Positions 21,472-33,100 of a stretch of 64,000 bases of DNA are shown here, piece by piece (position 1 is the first letter of the stretch; each line of letters begins with the position of its first letter). The notes beneath the pieces are model-generated. The model ran no database searches and was not told the DNA's origin. It saw only the letters and a list, made by a program, of their open reading frames with translations. Source of the DNA: Plazaster borealis (lineage: Eukaryota; Echinodermata; Asteroidea; Forcipulatida; Labidiasteridae). The stretch is taken from NCBI GenBank assembly GCA_021014325.1, contig CM037461.1, forward strand, positions 12,801,501 through 12,865,500, read 5' to 3'. The position numbers and the translations under genes are program-made.

Positions 21472-24400
21472 ATTCATTTGAAAAGTTTTCATCGTAAAAA
21501 CATGAAATCTTCAGTTTTTTCTTCATAGATGTCTTCTTTATATCCCAAACCATCATGCCTAGGCGCCCCCAATTAATTAGTCTACGACTTAACTCAGCCC
21601 AATTAATTGGATATTTGCAAAATTACAGCCCGTGTGCAAAAATACTTCACAAATTGTATACTAAACACGCAAGTACCTAATTTTCCTTTGAAAAGTTTTC
21701 ATCGTAAAGACATGAAATCTTCAGTTTTTTCTTCATACACGTCTTCCTTATATCCCAAACCATCATGCCTAGGCGCCCCCAATTAATTAGTCCACTAATT
21801 AGATCAGCCTAACTAATTGACTATTTGCATATAATTAGCCCGTGTGCGAATTTTTAAACAAGTTCCAGACTAAACACGCAAATACCTAATCTTCATTTGA
21901 AAAGTTTTTATCGTAAAAACATAAAATCTTCATTTTTTTTATCACAGATGTCTTCCTTATATCACAAACCATCATGCCTAGGCGCCCCCAATTAATTAGT
22001 CCACTAATTAGATCAGCCTAACTAATTGAATATTTGCATAAAATTAGCCCGTACGCGAATTTAGTACACAGCATAGGTTTACCTAATTTTCATTTGAAAA
22101 GTTTTCATCGTAAAAACATGAAATCTTCAGTTTCTTCTTCACAGATGTCTTCCTTATATCCCATCCCTCATGCCTAGGCGCCCCCAATTGATTAGCCCAC
22201 TAATTAGATCAGCCTAACTAATTGAATATTTGCATAATACCAGCCCGTGTGCGAATTTTTAAACAAGTTCCAGATTAAACACGCAAATACCTAATCTTCA
22301 TTTGAAAATTTCTTATCGTAAAAACATAAAATCTTCAGTTTTTTCTTCACAGATGTCTTTCTTATATCACAAACCATCATGCCTAGGCGCCCCCAATTAA
22401 TTAGCCCACCAATAAAATCAGCCTAACTAACTGAATATTTGCATAAACCAGCCCGTGTGCGAATTTTTAAACAAGTTCCAGATTAAACACGCAAATACCT
22501 AATCTTCATTTGAAAAGTTTTTATCGTAAAAACATAAAATCTTCATTTTTTTCTTCACAGATGTCTTCCTTATATCCCAAACCATCATGCCTAGGCGCCC
22601 CCAATTAATTAGTCCACTAATTAGATCAGCCTAACTAATTGAATATTTGCATATAATTGACCCGTGTGCAAAAATACTTCACAAATTGTATACTAAACAC
22701 GCAAGTACCTAATTTTCCTTTGAAAAGTTTTCATCGTAAAGACATGAAATCTTCAATTTTTTCTTCATACACGTCATCCTTATATCCCAAACCATCATGC
22801 CTAGGCGCCCCAAATTAATTAGTCCACTAATTAGATCAGCCTAACTAATTGAATATTTGCATATATTTAGCCCGTGTGCGAATTTTTAAACAAGTTCCAG
22901 ACTAAACACGCAAATACCTAATCTTCATTTGAAAAGTTTTTATCGTAAAAACATAAAATCTTCATTTTTTACTTCACAGATGTCTTCCTTATATTCCAAA
23001 CCATCATGCCTAGGCGCCCCCAATTAATTAGTGCACTAATTAGATCAGCCTAACTAATTGAATATTTGCATATAATTAGCCCGTACGCGAATTTAGTAGG
23101 CCTATACAGCATAGGCCTACCTAATTTTCATTTGAAAAGTTTTCATCGTAAAAACATGAAATCTTCAGTTTCTTCTTCACAGATGTCTTCCTTATATCCC
23201 AAACCCTCATGCCTAGGCGCCCCCAATTGATTAGCCCACTAATTAGATCAGCCTAACTAATTGAATATTTGCATATAATTAGCCCGTGTGCGAATTTTTA
23301 AACAAGTTCCAGATTAAACACGCAAATACCTAATCTTCATTTGAAAAGTTTTTATCGTAAAAACATAAAATCTTCAGTTTTTTATCACAGATGTCTTCCT
23401 TATATCCCAGACCATCATGCCTAGGCGCCCCCAATAAATTAGTCCACTAATTAGATCAGCCTATCTAATTGAATATTTGCATAATATCAGCCCGTGTGCG
23501 AATTTTTAAGACAAGTTCCAGATTCAACACGCAAATACCTAATCTTCATTTGAAAAGTTTTTATCGTAAAAACATAAAATCTTCAGTTTTCTTTTCATAG
23601 ATGTCTTCCTTATATCTAAAACCATCATGCCTAGGCGCCCCCAATTAATTAGTCCACTAATTAGATCAGCCTAACTAATTGAATATTTGCATAAAATTAG
23701 CCCGTACGCGAATTTAGTACACAGCATAGGTTTACCTAATTTTCATTTGAAAAGTTTTCATCGTAAAAACATGAAATCTTCAATTTCTTCTTCACAGATG
23801 TCTTCCTTATATCCCATCCCTCATGCCTAGGCGCCCCCAGATGATTAGCCCACTAATTAGATCAGCCTAACTAATTGAATATTTGCATAATACCAGCCCG
23901 TGTGCGAATTTTTAAACAAGTTCCAGATTAAACACGCAAATACCTAATCTTCATTTGAAAATTTCTTATCGTAAAAACATAAAATCTTCAGTTTTTTCTT
24001 CACAGATGTCTTTCTTATATCACAAACCATCATGCCTAGGCGCCCCCAATTAATTAGTCCACTAATTAAATCAGCCTAACTAACTGAATATTTGCATAAT
24101 ACCAGCCCGTGTGCGAATTTTTAAACAAGTTCCAGATTAAACACGCAAATACCTAATCTTCATTTGAAAAGTATTTATCGTAAAAACATAAAATCTTCAT
24201 TTTTTTCTTCATACACGTCATCCTTATATCCCAAACCATCATGCCTAGGCGCCCCCAATTAATTAGTCCACTAATTAGATCAGCCTAACTAATTGAATAT
24301 TTGCATATAATTAGCCCGTGTGCGAATTTTTAAACAAGTTCCAGACTAAACACGCAAATACCTAATCTTCATTTGAAAACTTTTTATCGTAAAAACATAA

Positions 24401-25064
24401 AATCTTCAGTTTTTTTTATCACAGATGTCTTCCTTATATCCAAAACCATCATGCCTAGGCGCCCCCAATTGATTAGCCCACTAATTAAATCAGCCTAACT
24501 AATTGAATATTTGCATAATACCAGCCCGTGTGCGAATTTTTAAACAAGTTCCAGATTAAACACGCATACCTAATCTTCATTTCAAAAGTTTTTATCGTAA
24601 AACCATAAAATCTTCAGTTTTTTCTTCACAGATGTCTTCCTTATATCCCAAACCATCATGCCTAGGCGCCCCCAATTAATTAGTCCACTAATTAGATCAG
24701 CCTAACTAATTGAATATTTGCATATAATTAGCCCGTGTGCGAGTTTTTAAACAAGTTCCAGATTAAACACGCAAATACCTAATCTTCATTTGAAAAGTTT
24801 ATATCGTAAAAACATAAAATCTTCAGTTTTTTTTTCATAGATGTCCTCCTTATATCTAAAACCATCATGCCTAGGCGCCCCCAATTAATTAGTCCACTAA
24901 TTAGATCAGCCTAACTAATTGAATATTTGCATAAAATTAGCCCGTACGCGAATTTAGTATACAACATACCTAATTTTCATTTGAAAAGTTTTCATCGTAA
25001 AAACATGAAATCTTCAGTTTTTTCTTCACAGATGTCTTCCTTAAATCCCAAACCCTCATGCCTA
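21472..25064. repeat. ~208-bp satellite, block 1 (about 17 monomers)
   Basis: The anchor CATGCCTAGGCGCCCC recurs at 21554, 21764, 21973, 22169, 22378, 22586, 22796, 23005, 23208, 23416, 23626, 23822, 24031, 24240, 24450, 24657 and 24866; the next one (25057) is cut after CATGCCTA. Spacing is 207-210 bp, or 191-203 bp for a shorter type with CCCGTACGCGAATTTAGTA. Monomers carry CTAATTAG and ATTTGCAT. Three monomer types can be told apart, and types C-A-B-A-A repeat twice (21554-22586 and 22586-23626). Confidence 0.95.
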
Positions 25065-25118
25065 CACTCTAAAAACACATTAGTCAAATTTGACTAGAAA
25101 CCAGTTAAATTTGACTAA
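25065..25118 (+). repeat. Left terminal inverted repeat of the outer element
   Basis: CACTCTAAAAACA, then TAGTCAAATTTGACTAG, a palindrome-like subterminal unit. It pairs with 53830-53882. Confidence 0.8.
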
Positions 25119-25126
25119 CAATTAAG

Positions 25127-25598
25127 GGGTCCTACTACTTGCCGTCAACTCGCCGTCAACTCACTAATGCCGTCAACTCGCCGTCAACTCCTCCAATATA
25201 CATTTAAAATCCACAAAAGAAGCATAAAACTGTAAAGTATTAGCTAAAAGAGAATTCTCATAAGTTTTAGGTTACATTTCAGAATAAAAATTTAGTTTTT
25301 TTCTTGTGAAAAAATTCTCTCGCTTGCACAACATGGCAACTGAGGGCGCTTTTCCTGCATATGGATTAGTCTTGGCCCAAGATGTCAATGATTGGTACTA
25401 TTTATTTATCAACACAAAATCGTTTTTGTAAATGAAATTTTCCCGAAAACCATAGGAAATATGTAGTTTAGCCCAGACTTAACACTTCCATGCCCCATTT
25501 ATAAATTTTTGATGTATATTTAATGAGTTGACGGCACGAAAATGAGTTGACGGCGAGTTGACGGCAAGTCGGCGAGTTGACGGCAAGTAGTAGGACCG
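25127..25598. mobile_element. 472-bp MITE with GCCGTCAACTC subterminal repeats
   Basis: Starts GGGTCCTACTACTTGCC and ends with its inverted copy GGCAAGTAGTAGGACCG. Both arms contain several GCCGTCAACTC units. CAATTAAG flanks it at 25119-25126 and 25599-25606, an 8-bp target duplication, which suggests a hAT- or MULE-type non-autonomous element. It is inserted in the left arm of the outer transposon. Confidence 0.85.
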
Positions 25599-25618
25599 CA
25601 ATTAAGGGTCAGCTGGGT

Positions 25619-25928
25619 GCAACTGAAAAATAGTCAGTCTGACTAGTTTTTTCTAGTCAAGATTATTGACTAGAGAATTCAGTCATTTAAACGACTAAAA
25701 TTTGAGTCAAATCTGATTACTTTTTCTAGTTACTATGACTACATTTTGTGTTTTCAAAAAGTCATTCTTGAACTGAAAAATCAGTCAGTTTGACTAGTTT
25801 TTGAGTCGTCAGAATAAATGACTGGATGATTCAGTTATGCTAATAACTAAAACTTGAGTAAAATCCAACTATTGTTTCTAGTTATTATGACTAAATTTGT
25901 AGTTTGTTTTTCGAAACAGTCATTCTTA
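25619..25928. repeat. Subterminal GACTA-rich direct repeat of the outer element
   Basis: Two diverged copies of ~150 bp (25619-25767 and 25768-25928), each beginning AACTGAAAAATMAGTCAG and ending AGTCATTCTT, dense in GACTA/TAGTC. Such subterminal repeats bind the accessory protein in plant CACTA elements. Confidence 0.75.
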
Positions 25929-26515
25929 ATTGCTTCTCACATGTAGCTGTGTTTTATATTAAAGGACAACATAATAAGAAATCACCAATAGTTCATGCTT
26001 TTTTTAAACTCTTGATTTAATACAAGTTGTGTTTCAAACAATACTCAACATCACCTTTTATCAAAATGTCTATATTACATATGCCAAGGTATCATGGTGG
26101 CCATATCTGAAAAGAAATGTATGCTACGAGATTACTTTTAGTCAAGTAAAAGGATGATTATAAGTTGTTCAAGTTTTTCTAAATTTCAGTGGCAGAGCTA
26201 TTTATTTAGCACAAAACAACCAAAGTCCCAATGCCCAGATAAGAGAACTGGATAATGATAATTCAATTCCAACAGTATGACAATATTTAGATGCTTCTGA
26301 AAATGTTTTCAAAGTGGTGGCGTATGTTTAATCATACAAAGTGACACGATAATTTGTTTGTTTCCCTCTTTTTTAATTTTACATAGACCATTTCAAAATG
26401 CCCCACAATGTTTTAATGTACATTCTTCTGATGTGAGCAACATTTACTAAGCTCTTTTTTCAAATACCAAAATAAAGTAACTGGAAATTCAAAACTTTGA
26501 ATTTGCTTTATACAG
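25929..26515. other. Non-coding interior of the outer element
   Basis: AT-rich sequence downstream of the SAM gene. I see no gene or repeat. Confidence 0.5.
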
Positions 26516-27157
26516 GCTGTATACGTTTGGTAATAACTCTTACAATTAAAGGGAGTTTATACTTTTGGTAAATGTCAAAGACCAGTATCCTCACTTGGTG
26601 TATCCCAACATATACATGAAACAACAAACCTGTGAAAGTTTAAGCTCAATTGGTCATTGCAATCACCAGAAAAAAGTTGGGAAAAACCTAAGTGTTTTCA
26701 CTGTTTTCAAACATCGAGTTTTCAACTTATTGAGATCAAAACTAATTGTTTTACTCATTTCTCAAAACTATAGCATTTAAAGCAACAATATTTCAAAGAG
26801 AGTTTCCCATCATGACCATCTTTCTTATACCATGTAAGTTATGTGTGAATCTGTGAACATTTATATTTGTACTTGTTACCAATGTTACAACACCCTTTAA
26901 GGGTGTTTGTAGCATTGGTAAGAGTAAAAATATAAATCTTTACAGATTCACACATAACTTACATGGTATAAGAAAGATGGTCATGATGGGAAACTCCCTT
27001 CGAAATATTTTTGCTTTAAATGCTATAGTTTTTGAGAAATGAGTAAAACAATTAGTTTTGATCTCAATAAGTTGAAAACTCGATGTTTTATTGTATATTC
27101 CTACGTTTATATAGGATTAACGTAATCAGTAGGCTCAAATTACCAAACGTATACAGC
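26516..27157. repeat. Foldback element with 19-bp ends and ~190-bp inverted arms
   Basis: GCTGTATACGTTTGGTAAT (26516-26534) is inverted at 27139-27157. The arms (~26703-26889 and ~26906-27088) are near-complementary around a central CACCCTTTAAGGGTG (26891-26905). Parts match 63480-63790 and a repeat I recognise from echinoderm genomes (CTCAATTGGTCAT, GTAAGTTATGTGTGAATC). It lies 37 bp past the stop of the SAM gene, so it probably forms part of that gene's 3' UTR. Confidence 0.85.
27087..27092 (-). terminator. Candidate polyadenylation signal of the SAM gene
   Basis: AATAAA on the minus strand, about 102 bp past the stop codon at 27194, inside the foldback. Confidence 0.4.
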
Positions 27158-27193
27158 ACCTTCAACCCAAGGATCAGACCACAACAAAATTAT

Positions 27194-30100
27194 TCAACTC
27201 TCAGACTTGGCAGCATCAATGAAAGCCCTTAGGGAGATAGTGCTAGAAGGGGTGTTACCCTTGCACCCTGGTTTGCCATCCCCATCAAGTTTAAAGACTA
27301 CCTTCTGGATAAAGTCCCAGATATTCCTAGCCTGCCATGGATAATCCACCCACAGTACATAGACTGCCTTGAAGCACAGGTCTACTCCCTCTATGACCGA
27401 CTTGCATGGCAGAGCAATTGAATCGCAGACCACAAACACCTGATCTGGCTTGAGTGCATGTCGAAGCAGAAGAACGTGCGGCTGCTTTTGGGACCTTTCT
27501 TCCAAGTATTTTGGTATGTTAGTGCCAATCTGCAAATTATAAGTGAGGCAAGGTAACTCAAACAATTAATAAAGACATTGAAGAGCAATTTCTAGTAAAA
27601 AGTGAAATAGCAGATAACAATGTCTCTCTAGGCTTTTCTTTTGACTGATCAACTGAGCAAGGGACTTGTGTACTAATAGTATGTAAAGAATCGTGATCCC
27701 TTAATCCTTCCACTGTATTTGCATTCAACTTCTGAATATTCTACATTGCTGTTCTCAACCCATTTATGAGATGTTGGCAACAAAATAGCTATAATGAGTG
27801 TTTCTTAGGTTCAAAACGGAATATGGAAGCACTTTTTATGGAACCTCTATTTTTAGGCCAATGAAGGGCAGTGCAATTACTCATCCATTTAAAAAGTGAA
27901 TACAAAAATGGTTCAAGCATTTTTTCCTTCAGTAGACTAATACAAATCCTTTATTCTTGGATAAAATAAGGTTAACAGAAAAATTACAACAAATAAAACA
28001 AATACTCACAGGGGCGATATCAATGAAAGCCTTTTGAGCTTCTTTGGCAGATATTCTGTGGGACTGCTTGCCAACTTTGCACATGCCTGGTGGAACAGCC
28101 ATCCCAAGAGCAAAGAAAGCCATGTTCATGGATGTCTCATCAGACATGTCAGAAGATGCAGCTATGATAAACACATATTAAAACAAAAGTTACATATGTT
28201 TTGTTTGCTATTACTTGAAGGCTCAGTTCAAAATTAGATCACACAACTTGGCACTAAGATTCAAAGTTAAAGGGGGTGTTGCGAAGATCTTATTAAGAAA
28301 GTGCTAAAACAAAAAAAATCACATGTATGACCTAAACATTGGATCACAATTCATCTCTAGTGGAGCTCTGCAAGAGGGACACATGTACACACATGTATGT
28401 AGGGTCGGTGAGGTACACATGTGTATTACCATATGAGTGAAACACTTCCAGGATTTTATTTGCATGTAAAGCTCTATGATTTAGTTCATATACTTCACCT
28501 TTAAATTGAGGATCCTGAAAAGTCTCTTTCCACTTGACGTTATTTAGATTTGCATACTGCATGATGTATGGGGCTATTTCAGGCCACTTCATAAACATGC
28601 AGTCTGCATGCTTAGGATAGATGATGCGAATCTTTGATAATGACAAAAAGTATGAAAAAAATAGTAAATTGTTCATGGCATTAATATTTTCATATGGTAC
28701 AAGAATGTTTTTTCTTAAGGAAGCCTTTTCTCAAAACATGTTGCCAACTTTGAACTTTTCAAAGGAACATTAGCTGACAATTCCTGAAAAACTTGCTTCT
28801 ACTACTTCATAATGTGGAGTTGAGATTTACATACAAAAGGTGGCATTGCATCGGGAGGGGCATCTAGCCAACTGCATGTTATGGCAGTCTTTAGATCAAA
28901 AATGTAAATCACATTTCATTCCTACAGCTTACCATCCCTGGAGTATCAAGAAGGCGTGGCCATTCACGAACAGGCGATTCCATGGTTTCTCGTACCCAGG
29001 ATGCTCTTGTCTTGCATGTCTTTGCCATGTACGTTTCAACTGTGTCTTTTGGGTCCTTATTGTATCTTAACCATGCCTTCATTTCCTTGAAGTCTTTATC
29101 TGCAAGCATGTCATCTAATGTCACATATTAAAAAACAAACACGTGTAATTGGCATGAAAGAAACCATCATTAAAAATGAAGAAAATATTTTAGGTGTAAA
29201 ACCAGAGTAGTTACATGACTGAGTTACTACTGTTATTTGATGAAGAAATTATAAGAGTCGACAAGTTTGTATTAAATAGTATTCAGAGGAGGAGTCATTA
29301 TCACTGCATGGCAATCATACATATTGAATATGAGTTGTTTCATGGGCTTTCGTGAAATAATAAAGTTTTTGTTTACATCAAATAGGTTTTCCCATCATTT
29401 GGACCACATGATTCATGACCTTGTGAGATTCACATGAACACAAATGCATCTAAAATTCTTAATGTTTCTCCAGTTTCTATATAGTTTAGAGATTACTTTT
29501 CAGTGATTCTTTGGGTGGGTTCCCATCTCAAAAAAATTCTTTATCACTTTTGGATAACTTTTTGATTACGTAATTCCTGAAAAAAACTTTGACTTCTTTC
29601 ACCAAATCTTTTCAGTGACAGTTAAGTCACTGTGTTTATTTTTTATCCTCTAATGAATAGTTCAGTCCACCATCCCACCCCTCCCACCTCCCTGGCTCCG
29701 TATATCTGTATTCTATGTCCAAAGTACATTGATTTGGCCTTACCTGCAAAGTCTCTAACACTTCTGTCCAGTTTTGTTTTCTTCTGGGAAGAGGCAGTTG
29801 AAGAAGGTGCCCGAATCTGTGATCTCTTTCTGACATTAACCAGCCTGTATTCCAAGTACCCTGATGCTTCGCGTTTCCCCTTTGAAGGAGAGAACCATGC
29901 TTCCTGTGTAAGATGTACCAAAGATTGACACATGTATACATTTTACATAAAGAAATGTGATTTTCCATTTGAAGACCAACAGTTGCAATCGCAGAACAAA
30001 TTTTTACTTCATTTTCCAGTTAGAAAGACAAAAAGTATTAGGTTAGAAAGCTTGTTTCATCATGGTGTCACTTCAGAAAAATTGAAATCAAATAAGGTAA

Positions 30101-33100
30101 TGAAATAAAAACACAGCACACAAGGTAATTCCAATAGCGTAACTTAACTTACATATCCTTGTCCTTCAGAGTCTTTGAGTTTCGGAAACTGCTTCACCAG
30201 GGCTTTAGCAAGTGTAATCTTTATGTTTGTTGGTGGCCTAAAATTGGATAAAGAAACAATGCGTTAGTGTTTTTACAGGGTTTTTCCTAACCAAAAAAGG
30301 TAAAATCCATCAAATTAAAATTGATCCTGATGAAGAAATACGTTGTTTGAGTAAAACCCTACTTAATAATACAACCAAGTGTATCCACCGAGTAATCAGC
30401 GTGTTCCTTATTTTTAAGGTTTAAATTTTGTATAAAATAAATGACGATTGTCACACTTTCCCAAAACATGCTTTATGTGGGTTTTAGCACAATAAAATAC
30501 ACTACTTTTCAAAGTACTTACTTGCTACTACCCTTACGGAAAATCCCCGTGACAAATCCCATGGGAAATATCACATGGGTTTCACATAGGATCCTACTGG
30601 TGATTTGGCCGCCATGTACCCCATGGGAAAACTCCCATGGTGAAATTTTCCCGTGAATATATGCATGTAACTTCCCATGTATACATGGTAGTGTATTTTC
30701 CCATGGCTTCCCCATGTTTTTGTTTGGTGTGGTGCTATGGGAATTTCCCATGTTTAACATGGTAATGGCACATTGAATTTCATGGGAATTTACCCATGCC
30801 ATTTCCCACGGGAGTTTCCCCATGTTACATGGTGGATGGCCCTTTGGAATTTCATGGGAATTTACCCATGCCATTTCCCACAGGAATTTTCCCATGTAAC
30901 ATGGTGGATGGCCCATTGGAATTTCATGGGAATTTGCCCATGACATTTCCCACAGGATTTTCCCCATGTCACATGGTGAATGGCCTACTGGAATTTCCTC
31001 ATGTAACATAGGAATTCACCCATGCCATTTCCCACAGGAATTTCCCCCATGTTACATGGTGGATGGCCATTGGAACTTCATGGGAATTTCCTCATGTAAC
31101 ATGGGAATTTACCCATGCCATTTCCCACAGGAATTTCCCCATGTTACATGGTGGATGGCCATTGGAAATTGCCCATGGAAATTTGCTTGTAATTTGTTTG
31201 TGGGATTTCACATGGGATCATCCAATGGGGACATTGACAAAGGTCCAGGTAATTAAAATTACTTGTACAGTGTTTGCAAATACAGTACGGTGGTACAATT
31301 AAAAGTAAACAAACAGACCAAACTATAATCTCTTAATTCTCAGTCCTTTTTTAATGTATGCAGAAGAAAAGCAACTTATAATATAATATAAGGGCAAATG
31401 TATTTTGGTTACACTGTTGTATTTAAAAATAAAGTTTTTATAAATAAAATGGTTTCAATATAATTGTGGAATACACCTGTAAAGAAAAGTAAGTACAAAA
31501 TTCAACTATTTATAATGAAGTGATGCTTTCACATTCATGAGTTTCTCCTCCTACCTCACTCTGAACCACAATGCAATAACACTTATAATCAGAAAAAATA
31601 CACTGTTTTCACCATTTGTTGTTTTTACACTTAAGGATTAATACAATTCAACCAACAACTGATCGTATTAATTGAACAATAAACAAAAACTGTAGTCTAT
31701 TATTCTATTAAACATCAACTGAATGTTAAATTTACTTGACACCCAGTGAACATAAAATTACACATTTAAAAACACAGGCAACATTAGCTGTGTCCATACT
31801 ACATTTATTATCAGAAAGATTTTGTGAATGTTCATTTTTTCCTCTCTCTCGATATTTTGCTTATGGGTATATGAAACATTTCAAAAGAAAAAAAATTTAC
31901 CAATCAAGCATATTTTTTGCATGTTTTTGCATAATACACCATTTTGCATTGTATTGTTTGAATATAGCACGTAGGTTTACTTTCCTGTCATGAACCTGTC
32001 TACAAAAACTTGGGGTGATAATTCAGATAACATTTTTAATGATTGGGGTTTTTTATAACACTTCTAGTCTTTGGAGAGCCTATAAAATACAAACAAATAT
32101 CAACTGTTTATTAAAAACTACAACTCTGAACTTTAGCAAGCCAGTGTGACATCAACAGTTCAAGATCTATCACACTGATTCCTCATGATTTAATTAAACT
32201 TGAAAGTTAATAACTCTTTAAAAATACCAACATTGGCCAAAAATTACCAATTATTGCTCAACTGAAATCCCCCCAAAAACAAAACAAACAAGTTTGTTAT
32301 GGCGATTGGAACACTAACAATGAACATTTGTGTGACACAGCTTGTTTGTTTTTTATGAAGATTGTTATACCTCACTCACAGACGTTTTTGTGAGTTTGTG
32401 CCGCCCCGGCGTCTTTCAGTTTGTATGCCATAGTTTGTTTGATCATTGATGGCTCCACAGATGGAAATTTGTTGTGCACATGCTCTGAAAGAAGTAAAAT
32501 AATTATTTAACTACTTATGTGATCATAAAAAACTTATTTTTGTTTATTCTGTCAGAGGGAACGTTATGTCAATCACAAGTCACCCTTTGTTTTCTACAAA
32601 ATTTGAATAATTATTGTCAATCAATGGAAAAAGCTCCTCCTGCAAAAAGTAGAATTTTTCCTGAATCCTATCATCACAACTGGAATTTGACCCCCTATAA
32701 TGGCTCTAACCTGTCCAAGTGTGATACCACAACATCAAGTATACATTTCCTCAACTTTTTTTGACAGTAATTTGTTATCAAAATGAAAACAAAATACTTT
32801 CATTTATAAGAGAAATCAGACTGCTTTTCTGAAAAACATAGTTGGCAGAATTGATGTAAAACTCTCAATATTGTACAATTTAAAAACAATTCAAAGACTA
32901 ATCAACCACTTACCCACAATAGCCTCAACTTTTATTTGAGGCAGGGCTGGCCTTTCCATTTTTTGACCGATTCCTCGTTTTCCAGTAACACTGCAGGATC
33001 CCATTTCTTCCTTTGAGAATAAACAGCACATGAGGTCACGTGTCAATCGACGGTAGTCGGTCTGTTTACATCTTTGCTGCTGATGCTTAGTGATTATGCT

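Noticed and set aside
21472..25064. CRISPR-like array
   Set aside because: Monomers are ~208 bp and similar along their full length, with no spacer/repeat division; this is a eukaryotic satellite.
30518..31302. Open frames of 70-160 codons in the left minisatellite
   Set aside because: Same cause: repeat-encoded, overlapping on both strands.
30237..32380. Joining the coiled-coil/BEN exons (36196-32372) to the exons at 30237-27194 as one gene
   Set aside because: The phase between 32380 and 30237 does not fit and gives a stop. Reading the 32484 exon through to its TGA gives a complete 900-bp gene, and the downstream exons fit the SAM gene instead.
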